From assembly GCA_011947345.1 (NCBI GenBank), contig JAAVTG010000111.1:1-64000 (forward strand): DNA of 64,000 nucleotides, in the 5' to 3' direction. The stretch comes from Phytophthora quininea (taxonomy: Eukaryota > Oomycota > Peronosporomycetes > Peronosporales > Peronosporaceae). Below, piece after piece: positions 23,884 through 35,255 of this stretch (position 1 is its first letter; every line of letters begins with the position of its first letter). A program made the translations under genes and the position numbers. The notes below the pieces were generated by a model that had not been told where the DNA came from, ran no database searches, and saw nothing but the letters and a program-made list of their open reading frames with translations.

Positions 23884-24565
23884 GACGTTCGCAGAGTTCT
23901 CCTTGCTGCTCGTGATGGCTAAGACTGGCTCGATGTTGCGGGCAAAAACGACGTAAAGCGGCGCATCGCTTACCGCTGGATAAATGCTGCTGAGGATAAT
24001 GACAGCTGGAATGCTTCGCCAAGAAAACCCCACGGCGGCATGCGACACGCCAAGATACAGCAAGAATGTGTCAGATACTTGCTCGATCTCATCGATGACA
24101 ACTGCTACATCACGCTGGATGAAATGGTTGATGCTCTGGAAGTTTGCTTCTCGCTGAAGGTGTCGCGACAATATTGACGCCCAGATGTAAACGGTCAAAC
24201 AGACCCACCGCGATAACAACTATCGCAACCTTGTCGAGAACAAGATTCTTCGAAGGGAGTATGTCATTGGGCTTATTGCTTTAAAGGCAGAAGGTAAAGA
24301 AAGTTTTTACGTGGATAAAACTAACTCCGATTTGTGGTGTACACGTCGCTGAGGTCGTAGCAAGAAAGGATGACATGCTGTGGACAAATACACGGCCAGC
24401 GAGGGGTTAAATATCCGTGTGATAACCTGCGTTTCAGAGGAGGGGATTGCTTACTGTGAGCAACGGTTTGGGTCCTTCGCGTCGGAGGCTTACAACAACT
24501 ACATCCGCCGTCTACTGACGCATATAAGCGCTACGACGCCGCTCGAGACCGTTGTAGTTGTGTAA
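23884..24565 (+). pseudogene. Tc1/mariner-type transposase relic (DDE_3 superfamily)
   Basis: Reading + in a shifting frame gives DVRRVLLAARDG, DVAGKNDVKRRIAYRWINAA (helix-turn-helix region), a basic GG(M)RHAKIQQ linker, LVENKILRR, then ESFYVDKTNSDLWCTRR with the first catalytic Asp in the form typical of Tc1-like transposases, and further on ISEEG-like SEEGIAYCEQRFGSF and LETVVVV immediately before where the second catalytic Asp is expected. Several stops and frame changes break it. It stops at 24565, where unrelated gypsy-like sequence begins, so it was probably truncated by a later insertion or rearrangement. Confidence 0.6.
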
Positions 24566-24599
24566 AAAACATATATAACGTTGTTATACTTACTTGACA

Positions 24600-25160
24600 T
24601 TTCATTATATTCTTGAGCTAGCAATCAGTAGAGAAGGTTACCTGGATCACCAGCTTCCTTCGTGCGTGTTCTAAGCTATCGAGACCTACCTCACAAATCC
24701 TCTAGTTGCGAAGGTTGTTACCGAGCACAATAACGCCAACTGCTACGCATCCGATGACACGAAGTGCTCAAGCATCGGCATGAGACAACCATGGTCTAGG
24801 AGAACGGAGCAGGATTTTGCCCTTCCCAATGCACCGTGGATCGACGGGACAACTGAGTGCTTGAAGCATTATGTCCTACAATTGCTAAGGGTGTTCCTGG
24901 CGGGGGGCTAGATTTGCACGAATGGGAGTACCTAATTTATATGATCCAAGGAAGCAACACCATACTCCATACTCCGGCTGATTCCCTTGGCTACACAGTG
25001 CCAAGCGAACTTTCACTACCCTGCTTCGACCAACCCCGTTCGAGCCGGTTGTAGTGTTAGAAACGGCAATGCTACGTGTGTTGCGTGATAATAGTCGAAA
25101 AATCTCGGAAATATTTGAACACGCCCGGTGTACAATATCATCCTCAGCAAGGTCGACCTT
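24600..25160 (+). pseudogene. Ty3/gypsy integrase fragment
   Basis: Shifting frames give FALPNAPWIDGTTEC, LKHYVLQLLRVFLAG and GLDLHEWEYLIYMIQG, a pattern matching the chromodomain-type gypsy integrase core of oomycetes (the G(T/S)VE-R-N, VLRVLL and HEW-YL segments, with an N-H-P-SLG-like stretch after). The catalytic Glu region is degenerate (TTEC). No LTRs were found next to it. It directly follows the Tc1-like relic. Confidence 0.5.
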
Positions 25161-27642
25161 CAAACAGTTCTGATAGATATCAGCTCGCTTTCACAGTGTA
25201 TATGTGTTGCTGATTCAGCAGGACAAGTGTTCCACCGATGTCGACCAATTTGCCCAGTTCGTAGAGGAAATTACCATTTCCAACAACTTTCGGCCAATCA
25301 CAGCCACACCAACTTAACGACAGCTTTTAGACTGACCATCGAAATAGTGCTGTCGGGTAGCTCCATACTAGCCACGGGCTTCATTGCACTTGACTAATGC
25401 AGCGTGGCTCCAATCCTCCAAACGAGGCCTTGCACCACTGGCATCCTCACCTACAACAAAGTAATTATAGTTTGGAACAAAATCTACAAATTGTGCAGCG
25501 CGTGAGACGACAAAAGGCAGCGGCCTTCACAGCGGAGCCAGGTGCAAGGGCTCCCTAGAGCACACAGTTAGCTAGCTTACCAAAGTAAATGTGCCACATT
25601 TACGAACCTTAAGCTTTTCATGTTCTTTTTTTTTTGCTTGCGTGGCACCCTGCACCTCTCGTTGTGACGGACGGATGGAATTGGCAGGAAATCACTGCTC
25701 TATTGAAAAACCCTTGTGGAATTATATTTTATACGTAGTTTCAGCCAAAACAAAATGTGTATCACTCGATCCGATAAATACGGTACAAAAGCTCTTCAGG
25801 TTTTTCGTTGATGGTGTATTACTGACCACGTAATTTGTATTTCCTTAGTCAACGTATTTCCATGGACCCTGACACCACAGTATTTTAGTAACGAGTTCCG
25901 TTAACCATAATCCGAAGTAAGTAGTAATACGTTACTCCAACTCGTGTCGTTGCAACAAACAAAACAAAAAGTGAAACTATCCAGGATTTCTGGAAGCGCA
26001 AGAAATACCACAAACCGAAGATGACCGGCAGCATCGCATTCGTTGCAAGGTCAAGCCCGAATAAATGCTGCATTGGTAGGCCTCACTCTCGATTTTACTC
26101 TTTTACTCAGTTCGCACCTCGCCACGCCCTTGACTCGACTAACCAAAACAAAATGTCGTTTTGCCCCTGTATGACCACCATGTAATGCGTGTTCTCTTCT
26201 TCGCTGATGTGGCACTTAAACCCATTCTTGCCATTAAACAACGCCAAACAAAATATGTTAGTAGAGGCTGAACATCAAACATGTACACATGAAGGTAAAC
26301 ATCATCTCCTGTAGCGACAGTATACCATGTCACGAACTTTCCAGACTATATTCCAAGTGTCTCTTTTTGCAGGAATGACTACCTGTCGCAATTCTTATTT
26401 GCGTATCAAACGCCCTATTTCGAGGGTTCGCGATTTCTGAACTCTCCCAAATCGAAACCAATAGAGTCAAAAATGGAGAGTATCACTGCAACCAATGAAA
26501 ACCATGTATTGAAAACGTTCGGCGCTGTAGCTACCCATGAAGCTGACCTAACTGAACTGTTGATATCACATTCTTTATAAACAATGATCGTCGTTTTCTC
26601 TCTCTCTCTCTCTCTCTCTGTATTCCGGTTTTCAGACTTCTTTGAACCTATAATTATTTTAGAGTATCCTAGCGTTTTAGGTTAAAAACTATTTATGCTT
26701 AAAACTTTTAAATATCAGTTATAATGAACGCAGTCATGGATTAGCCCAGGCTACGTTTGAATGGGGACAGCACTTAAAAACGCTGACCACGTGTTTGTCG
26801 GGCTGTTGACTGAATGCAACATTAAAACGAATTGTTGCGAGGAAGGTGCTGAGTTAGTGGCGCTTGAACCAGACGACACACGGCACGTACCGATGCGGTG
26901 GTGGGCCCAGGACTCTGATCTCGGCAGCTGAACTAGAGTAGTATTTCCTCCTAATTACCAAGTAGCCACGCGGACACTACAGTAAGCACTGGGGCTATTT
27001 TCAACATCGCTAGGCTTAAGTAGTTCCGTTCCCGCCGGCCATGAAACAAAGATGTTCGCTCGGCTAGGAGTGGCCTTGAGAATCACTGGCTCTGTCGCGG
27101 ACTCTTCACCACTTGTGCTTTCAGCTGTGCAGCAGGTACGGAACTGCCCAAGGAACGGGCCCATTTTCAGCTTGTCATGGGGCGTGTACTGATGTTTGCG
27201 TGTTCTGTTGTTCTGCTAGACAGGATTACTCATGGTCGAGATGTACGGGGCACCTGCCAACGTATGAAATGAATAAGTAATTATTGAGCATTAAAATAAG
27301 CAGAGAACTCTGGAAGCTTAGGAACAGCGGCAGGTAGTAAGCAAACATTTGGTGGTTCGGAACACATTTTGTCAACGCGAAGTGACCGTCGTACACCCGA
27401 CCTGCATCATGTTCGATGTACGGCTCATTCTTGGGCTGAAACACCACCACCAGGTGGCAGCAGTAGGACAAGCTGACACCGACGACAGGGGGGCTTGGAT
27501 CTCAGTGATACGATTTACTGTCTTGACAACTTCGACGAAGTCGTTCTTCTCACAATGTAGAAAAGCTGCGTAAAGACACTGCGGGTTGCGATCGCCATTG
27601 TTGAAGTAGAGAAAGGATAGGTGGCAAATACTGATACCGGGC
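25161..27642. other. AT-rich repeat-island sequence without a recognised gene
   Basis: Short open frames only. Minus-strand pieces at 26955-27164 (SGEESATEPVILKATPSR) and 27226-27659 (CEKNDFVEVVKTVNRITEIQ, YCCHLVVVFQPKNEPYIEHD) look mildly protein-like and could be a degraded gene, but I cannot assign them. A TC microsatellite lies at 26597-26619. Confidence 0.45.
26597..26619. repeat. (TC)n microsatellite
   Basis: About eleven consecutive TC dinucleotides. Confidence 0.9.
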
Positions 27643-27645
27643 CTA

Positions 27646-27675
27646 CCTCTCCGGTACATAAAAGAATTAACAGTT
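27646..27675 (+). repeat. Left terminal inverted repeat of mariner-like element
   Basis: Thirty bases inside a TA dinucleotide at 27644-27645; inverted partner at 29620-29649. Confidence 0.85.
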
Positions 27676-28240
27676 CACGAATTCAGTCGTAGCCATAGTA
27701 ATATTAGTCCTATCGAAGCCGCGAAACCACCATACGAAAGATTACAACGTGGGGCCTCTCTGAAGTATTTTTGTGGACAATTAACAGCGCTGGAGTACTA
27801 TATACAGCGCCTGTTAAGAAGACGTCCGCCGACAGCTTCAAGGGTTTTTTTCGCAGCATCACCGTCTTTACGAATTACTATACGAAAATTATATTAGTTT
27901 GTAGCGCGCATAAATGGTTTTCCTGTTAAACATTCAGTCCCTTCAAATAAGCTGACTGGGGCGTTTAATTAGCTTGCCAAATATTGTTTTTTTGCTGTTT
28001 TGTCAAATCAGTGTTCGAATCACAAACATTTTGACCAATCAGGCGAGCCTCAAAATTAATGCTACGATTTATCTAGCGATTTGCTATGAATTAAAGAAAT
28101 TGAAATACTTCACATAATAGATGGTTTACACCACTTTCGATCGCCGCCGCATCAAATGTCAGCGACGTCGGTGATGCGCTCAACAACAGTCCTCGGCGCT
28201 TTCGGTAGTGCGATGGCTTGTAGTCGTTGTTTCCATGATG

Positions 28241-29503
28241 CTAGATCACTGTTTCTAAGACGTTTTGAAGCGTCAAGAAACAGTGATCAAGCGTCTCAAC
28301 AGTTGTAGTTCGAAATGCACGGGTAACTGCTGCGATTAGCTGGTCGATAGTATATGTCTCCTCTTGATATTGTAGCGACTGAATCGAATTGAAGAAGTCA
28401 AGATCCAGGACGTTCATATCAGGAGAACGTGCTGGCTGGCACTTCATCCGGATATTCCAACCGTCTTCCTTGCCCGAAGTAGCTATCTCTTGGTCGTTTT
28501 CGAGGACGTACGGGCCGGCATTATCCTGCTGGACGAGTATTACTCGCCGTTTACCACCTAGCATCATTAATACAATATTAGTAATACAGACATACCAAAA
28601 ATGATATCATACCTGGCCATTTCGATCGAATACTAGGAAACACGTGGTCCTTGAGCATCTTGATGTACACTGAGCGGGTCATGATGACACATTTTGTCAC
28701 TAAGGTGCCCTTTGGTTGGTAAATCGACGTTCGTATGGCCACTGACTGTTCCACGATCGGCCAGATGCCGATTTTGCCGTCGAACCCACACTTACGACGA
28801 CTGTCGTACCGCAGTCTGGCCACAGCTGCTAGAAACATAACCTTACCTATGTATCGCTTGTTAGTCGAAGATGGATATGGAGCAGACTCATTGGCCGTCA
28901 GGTAAAATGTGCTCGAAGACTTGTACATGTTGGACCATTTCTCGTCAATATGTATGTAGTCATACATGTGCTGCAGTCGATATAATCTTGCACCTACATA
29001 AAATATTAATATTACACACTTTGTTAAAAATAATATCATTTTGCAAATTAATACTCTTACCAATGGGGCGACGGACTTGAGTACACCAAGCGCCTCCTCC
29101 TATAGTCAGCTGACAAAGTCGGCTTGACGTGCACTGTAACACGTTTGACGAGATGCTTATTAATGTAACGGAGGAGGGTAGTCTTGGGGATGTTAGTAGC
29201 GTGCGCGAGGGTACGCAGCGTCTGGCGTCTCCGGCGAGGTGTGGCCTCGATCCGAGCCACGCGATCCGCCACAAAGTCGGACAGTACGCTGGCTGGTGGA
29301 CGGCCGCGTCTTGCTGTCGGCAACCCTTGGTGCTTTTGCTTGAATATTTTGGCCGCTTGTTGTCTGCATATCCCGAACCGTGTTGCCGCTGCTGGTGCTG
29401 CTCCACGCTTCAGGCGTCCGTTAACAGAGCGCTCGGCGAGGAATAGCGCGACGGCTTGGCGTGTTTCCTCCGGAATATCCCGGGTGCCTGGAGTTCGCCC
29501 CAT
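28241..29503 (-). CDS. Spliced mariner-like transposase (plant-type DD39D)
   Basis: Start at 29503 (MGRTPGTRDIPEETRQAVAL). The N terminus has a helix-turn-helix (AAATRFGICRQQAAKIFKQK) followed by RRGRPPASVL and a second HTH (LAHATNIPKTTLLRYINKH). The catalytic core reads IHIDEKW (Asp 1), VILVQQDNAGPY (Asp 2) and SPDMNVLDLDFFNSIQSLQ; Asp 2 and the Asp of NVLD are separated by 39 residues, the DD39D spacing of plant-type mariner elements. Two short introns are visible: from gtaagagtattaa near 29051 to tatgtag, and from gtatgatatc near 28618 to gatgctag, the second with a tactaat branch-like site. The first junction is one base out of frame; the second joins cleanly (WPGGKRR). Apart from that single base the gene has no stop, so it could be functional. 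Confidence 0.8.
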
Positions 29504-29619
29504 TGCAAGTGACTGGCTTGTTTTACTTGAGGACCAGCTCCAGGTTAGAGCTGGCTGACCTTCCAAAAAGTGTTTAATTTTAGCCAATGAAAAGGGGTGA
29601 GGTTATATTAGAAAAACCT

Positions 29620-29649
29620 AACTGTTAATTCTTTTCCGGACCGGAGAAG
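29620..29649 (-). repeat. Right terminal inverted repeat of mariner-like element
   Basis: Inverted partner of 27646-27675; flanked by TA at 29650-29651. Confidence 0.85.
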
Positions 29650-29652
29650 TAG

Positions 29653-30930
29653 TTGTGTTGTGGTAGGGATATGAATGCCGTCAATCATTGTGGTGATTAC
29701 AAAAATGGCGGTGACCACATGGGCTTGGATGTCTCAACTGACCCGTAATTAAGTGCCGAAGTCGAAGGTGGTCTCTTGATGATAACGACAATGGCCATGA
29801 AGGTCACCAGAATGGTGTCAATGACAGCAAAAACGGTGGGTTCCCCACCTATAAAACAGCATCATAGTCGGTGGTATCTCCCCGTGCGAGACCATCACAA
29901 TAGCTATGGCAACGGTATGGACCAGTTTGATGACGTGGCTTCTAGCCGGCGAATACGTCGAGATATTGTTGATTCTGTTATGGGCTCCTTGATTATGGTA
30001 GTTCATCCACGACGACGATGACACTGCTGTTGTTCTAGTCGACGATGAAGTTGTTGCCGGCGTTGATACCCGCGCCAAAGAACTTTACCAACTATTAAGA
30101 ACTGCAAACAAGGCTCCTCCAGCACTACCGTCACACCGCCAATTGGACCCATCGACTTCTACTATCCCCAATAAACGAGCGAAGACGCCTGCTTCGGCCT
30201 ATCAATGTGCCGCTTCCAAGCATAGCGATTGCTACAAGAGCGGGGTCGACGCTCATAATTGTGTCACAGATATAGAAGGGGGGTACGTCCTGCTACTCTT
30301 AATGGTGCGTCCTCAGCGGCTAACCAACTCGATGGATAGCATCACTGCATCTATGGGTACCTTCAGGGTCCTTATCGCTTGTCTGGAGTGGTACAGACTG
30401 TTGCAATATGGTGCCACTTACCCCAGAATGAACTTACTCTGGCTTAGCAGCACCCTTAGGCGAGGAAGCTTGGTTAGACCCGGAGAAGTCGAAGCAACAG
30501 GATAGTCTTTTGCTCTGCTGAGAAAGTTTAGAGAGTGCTTAGCTCGGTCGCCGCTTCAGGCTAAAACTACCGCGGTAACCAACGCCACATTTAGCGACCT
30601 GCTAAGCAAAAGATAGCTACCTAAAGATGCATGGGAATATGCGTAAAGAAGTTGAAATTGAATCTTGAACTGTGACACAGACCTTGGCAGTGATCGTTCA
30701 GCTCTATGTAGCGGTCGTACAGTCCCTGGTGGATCGCTACTTGATCAGCCAACCCTGGTGAGCGCCTTCGGGTAGTCTTGAGTCCAGACCAGCTGACACT
30801 TTTCTTTTGCCGGCGCTGTGTGACGCCAAGAATCGTAAGCCGTGTGAGTGTTCCCAGTATGAACGCAGTCATATCATGACTTGAGCTTGGGGATTTTACG
30901 ACGCCATTTTTAAGTACTGAGACACGGCGG
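29653..30930. other. Repeat-island sequence without a recognised gene
   Basis: A plus-strand frame 30143-30505 and a minus-strand frame 30621-30872 are open but show no motif. They may be decayed parts of the neighbouring retroelement relic. Confidence 0.4.
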
Positions 30931-32130
30931 ACGTGTTGTTAACCTTGAAATGTATGTAGCTCGGCCCGAAACGTCTCGCCAAAGGGCGGTGTTGGGCCCA
31001 TAATGGTCCCCATAATTAAACCGCGAACATGTTCGATACCAGTTCTCGAAAATTGAGATCGAAGCCGTGGTTTTCTTCTCCTGTCGGACGTCGCTCTTTG
31101 GTCAAGATCGCGTACGGTAAAATATGCTGGTGCTCGTAGAAGGCACAGATGCCGGCGTCTTACGCATCCATGTGTAACATAATACCGGATGAAGCGCCTC
31201 GATATATTCGAGCGGTACGTCATTGAGGAGTGACGAGTGCAGTATACGCCGTCATCACTGAAGGTCGTCTTTCATGTCCTGCAAAAGTACGAGTTTGCAT
31301 TGTCGGTTCTTGGCAAACTAATCGCTGCAAGACTGGCTTAGCGAGACGGATACAGATCGATACGTATCGTAGCTTTCCTAGCAACGATTAGTACTGACGG
31401 CGCGTCATCGAGACAGCATTAAATGCCGCCGTAATAGCAGAGTTGGTCTTCTCTATTTTTCCGGCGGCATCAGTGTTCCGAAGTGAATCGAATGCGAGGC
31501 CGAGGGCACGGTGGCATGACAGTCATCGCGTAAATTTCTCCTCATTGAAAGCAGCGTTTAGCAGTGATGCTGACGTAATGACGTGTTGATATCGTCGCGA
31601 TTGTCAACCCGGTTGGTGGTGACATTTGCATGATCTTCCACCCAACAGTAAGCAAAAATTCCGCCGGGATGCGATTTGTTGCGGGAAGTGTGGTAGATGA
31701 ACGAAATCGTCAATCCGACAATTTCGTGCGTTGCTGGTGAGCTGGTCCATCCGAATGGTGCGTATGACTGTCGCTTGCTCTTCGGGTAGAGCACCACCAA
31801 AACGATGAACGCGTTCGCTGTGCAGTGCTCTATTTCGAACATAACCGCAACATCGCCAGACATCAGCGCTATTTCATCCCCTGGGTATGCTTCTTATAGG
31901 TACAAAATTTCTTTGACAATCGCACTACAGTGCTGATACTCCGGCTTGGGCAAAATTGTTTCGTCGGTGTAATCATTTATTGATGCTTCGGGTGGAAATG
32001 ACAATTCGTGTATAACCCGTCCGGTTGTGACTTGGTCGGCTCCGGGTTTGTCGGGAACGCCGAAAGGACTAATGTGGAGTTTTCGCCAGTCTTCGAGGAT
32101 ATCTTCATCGAGAACTAACCACCGCCACAA
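30931..32130 (-). pseudogene. Retrotransposon reverse transcriptase/RNase H relic (DIRS-like, tentative)
   Basis: Minus-strand segments in order: ISPFGVPDKPGADQVTTGRV and IHELSFPPEASINDYTDETI (RT fingers), SGDVAVMFEIEHC (first catalytic Asp region), APFGWTSSPATHEIVGLTIS, FAYCWVEDHANV (the DD box degraded to ED), then a thumb-like stretch near 31400-31500 and MLHMDA-DAGICAF (RNase H-like first Asp) near 31180. The order and wording fit a retroelement family widespread in Phytophthora that I tentatively place with DIRS-like elements. Multiple stops show it is dead. I found no recombinase domain or terminal repeats. Confidence 0.55.
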
Positions 32131-34020
32131 GTCTTATCCGTGCGAAAGTTTTTCTGGTGGATGTTTGTGTTAAATGAGCAGAGTTAGAGCGGAACTCTCC
32201 ACCACAAGGTACAATAAAAAAAAGAGTACTCATTTCTTCGAGCCTGCGCTGTCGAACTCTTGGCAGGTTGCCAGCTGAAATGACACTGAGGCCTCAACTG
32301 GACTCCTAACAGCAGCACAGGCGCAATCTGAACAATTCTTGCAATCAACAGCCAACACTATTGACTCACAGCAAAACAAACAAGGACCGGTTTAGCCACC
32401 TTCAAGGCTCACTGCTGCCTAAGTGGAGTCAAAACTTAGGTCTTGTTCGCGCCGCCTCCTTGCTGTCGTTTTCCCGCGCCTACACGGAGAGAATATGGTG
32501 ACAAGTCTCCCTAAAAGGGGAGACGAATAAACCTCGAGAGACTGTTTCCCAAGTTTCTTCATCTCTGACTTTCGTAATTAAGCGGAGGGAGATTTTCATC
32601 TGTCTCGCGAAAGCGCCTTCGCAATAGGCAAACTTTCTGATAGGTCGATATAAAATCCACTCCTACAGTTAGAGCGACTCGCAGCACGAATTAACAAACG
32701 ACCACGAAATAAAGATCGCAATGGCCTCGGAAGGCGTCGAAGAAGTTGTAGTCTACAACGATGTAGAGCGCGTCTGTGTCGACAACCACGGGCTCGGCCT
32801 TGCCATTGCACACGTGTCTACAGAGGCGCACAACCTCACCGATAGTCAAGGTCAACTTCAAGCTCATCAGCACCAGCAACCTCATCAACATTAACGATAC
32901 ACTGAAGATCGCGTACCGTATGCCCGCGCAGAGGGTCAAGCTCGAACGGAAGAGTTAGCGTAGATTATTCAGAGGTCGCGTATTGATCCGGCAGCTCTAG
33001 AGCGGCATGTCGAAACCAAGATCCAGTCCGTGATCGCTGCAGCAACTGGTGTTGCAGAACGCAAGCTCGCGCTGTTACTAAGCCCATGCTGCGCAACGAG
33101 CTATCGCACAGTAAAATTGTGACATACGAATTGCTGAAGCCCTCACCCAAATGAAAGAGCAGGCCTTTGCGACGTCAGAGCAACAACTCACGCCCGTCTC
33201 CTCGATTTCAGAGGTGTGTTTGTTCTGATGCGGTCGGACATAGACTGAATCCTACAGCGGCTGTCGAATTGCTGGTGTTGATGCTGCTGTTGATGTTGTC
33301 GTTTGCGGAGAGAAGTTCCAAGGCGAAGTGGGTCGATGACTTGGCAGCCTTGGCCAGTGGAGAGAGACATATCGATGATGGCATGATCATAGCGCTGGGT
33401 GATGTGTGATCTGAACGGCTGTAGACCAAACCTATGCCATCACTGCGTGTTGACCTCCTGCAGACAACCGAGAGTCATTCCCAAGAAGTAGTTGAGTGCT
33501 ATCGAAATCGTGGTAGATGTCGGTCTTCTATCGTTCGATGGACATTCGGACACAAACCGCCGCAGGCGCCGAACAATGGTCTGCACGTGCTCGTACCTGT
33601 ATATCTCTGCAAACGATTCTAGGCCGTCGATGGCGAAGTAACAGCCAAAGTACGCTTTTTTACTGAGAATTTGATGAAGGTTACAATCGATTACATCGAG
33701 CGTCATTGAAATTAACACCTTCACAGAATTGAGCTTCTAAGCTGCAACCTTCGCGACTGCTAGCGCCTTGTTAATGTTTTTTTTATGATGGTCTGTGAAG
33801 TTATACACCAGTCAACATATCGATCGTGTGAAGAGGACCTAGATTTGGCCAGTGCAATCGGTGAGCGATCATACAGTAGCTCAATTACCGATGAATAGAC
33901 GCAGAAATGCAAAGAATGGCGACAGAGGTTTGTGGTGTTTGTTTGAAGTGAACTGGTTTAACCATTTATTGTTGTTATAGATAATTAAAAAACGTTGATT
34001 GGTCTAAAATAGATTAAAAA
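32131..34020. other. Repeat-island edge without a recognised gene
   Basis: Short frames only; the plus-strand piece 32776-32958 (VKVNFKLISTSNLININDTL) is the most protein-like but is unassigned. Possible decayed LTR-like sequence near 32500-32660 has no detectable partner in the window. Composition returns to gene-like after 34100. Confidence 0.4.
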
Positions 34021-34048
34021 ACGGGTTGAAGGCCATACAAACCTCAAA

Positions 34049-34055
34049 TCATTTC
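34049..34055 (+). promoter_or_regulatory. Possible INR element upstream of the Myb/SANT gene
   Basis: TCATTTC fits the oomycete initiator consensus TCAYTYY, 71 bp before the start codon. Short motif, weak evidence. Confidence 0.3.
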
Positions 34056-34125
34056 GGTCACTTCGATTCAGTATCTAATTCGATTAACTGCGACACACTT
34101 GCTCGAATTGAGGCGGACGCTCTTC

Positions 34126-35018
34126 ATGTCAACCCCCAAGCAGGAGCGCTGGACGTCTGCCGAGGTGCAGCGGCTACTGGAGCTGCGGTTCCGAGAGGAC
34201 CCCGAGTGCAGACTCTTCGCCGAGGCGCGCTGCCACCGCGACAAGCAATTGGCCTGGGGACGCGTGAGCCAGCGACTGCACGCGGAGCTGCCCCTGCGCA
34301 GCGGAGACGAGCGCTCGCCGACGCAGTGCGAGCAAAAGCTCAAGAACCTGCGCAAGGAATACATCGTACGTGCAGCAATACACACAAAGTTCAACTGTAG
34401 AGATACCCTATTAACATGCAGATTATATGCAGAGATTGCAAGGCTACCAACTGCAGCGCAGCGGAGACACAAGGCTGCCTGTGTACTGGCAGTTGCTGAA
34501 GGACACAGTGGGCAAACTTGTGGACAATGGGACGCCGTCTTCGCCGTCGTCGTCGACGGACTCGAAAAGTCAGGAGAGGACTCCGCCCACGGCTGAACCA
34601 ACTGGATCAATGGGCCAGACTCCCAGGCAGACCACTAAGCGCCGGAGAGACAACTCGATGCTGTCACCAAGTGACTACACTGCAGGACAGACCCGTGGAA
34701 CGTCTGCTTTAGTATGCTATGACGATAGGGAAGGTGAGACTACAACTGCAGTTGGGCCCCTATTGCTAAAGAGCGCGAGCTCCAGGAGCTGCTAGCACGC
34801 AGATTTTGCAGTCGGTGGAGAAGTTGAACACTCTTGTGGCCCAGTTTGTGGCTTCAGAGAGCGACGCTGCAGCATCTAGTGATGTGGAGCGGAGGCTGGC
34901 AAAGGTGGAAAGTGACGTGGCTTCGTTGGGAGCTAGTGTGCGAGGCATGTCGGCCAAGATGGACCAAATTCTGGCTGTCATTAGCGAGTGGGACAATCAA
35001 ACAGAGTGTCAGTCTTAA
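34126..35018 (+). CDS. Myb/SANT-like DNA-binding protein
   Basis: Exons 34126-34365, 34431-about 34735 and about 34786-35018. Exon 1 encodes a Myb/SANT-like (trihelix-type) domain: ERWTSAEVQRLLELRFRED, WGRVSQRLHAEL, PTQCEQKLKNLRKEY; exon 2 continues with GDTRLPVYWQLLKDTVG, as in oomycete SANT-like proteins. A Ser/Thr-rich linker includes a basic KRRR patch that may serve as nuclear localisation signal. Exon 3 is a heptad-rich segment (ILQSVEKLNTLVAQFVASE, VERRLAKVESDVASLGASV), a probable coiled-coil dimerisation region. Sits at the border of the repeat island, and this domain is also found in domesticated or active Harbinger-type transposon accessory proteins, so a transposon origin is possible. 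Confidence 0.7.
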
Positions 35019-35220
35019 TCCGCTGTGGTCCGACTGGTGAGACGGCTAATCTTGGCTGAGACGTGACTGCAGCGGTGTCATGGTGGACACTGGCGAGATA
35101 AGATGTCTGCGAACAAAATGACGCTGCGATGCTCGAGGACGACCTTCGTCTTGTCGGCAGAGAGGTTTCGTTTGTCACGGGCTTTGTGACTGACCAAGCT
35201 GCATGGAGAGCCACCACTTT

Positions 35221-35228
35221 TCATTTCC
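35221..35228 (+). promoter_or_regulatory. Possible INR element upstream of the kinase gene
   Basis: TCATTTCC fits TCAYTYY, 28 bp before the start codon, within the usual spacing for oomycete transcription starts. Confidence 0.4.
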
Positions 35229-35255
35229 CGACTGAGGTGCTGTGTTGCGAGAAGA

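Larger units (their letters stand above)
27646..29649. mobile_element. Mariner-like DNA transposon with TIRs and TA target duplications
   Basis: Left TIR 27646-27675 and right TIR 29620-29649 are inverted copies matching at 26 of 30 positions; both begin C(C/T)TCTCCGGT and end aaaagaattaacagtt on the inner side. Each end is flanked by TA (27644-27645 and 29650-29651), the target duplication of the Tc1/mariner superfamily. The 2004 bp element carries one minus-strand transposase gene. The 600 bp between the left TIR and the transposase stop, and the 120 bp before its start, look non-coding. High TIR identity suggests a fairly recent insertion compared with the other relics in this island. Confidence 0.85.

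Noticed and set aside
27226..27659. Possible host gene fragment in the repeat island
   Set aside because: Mildly protein-like, but no motif and no consistent splice model.
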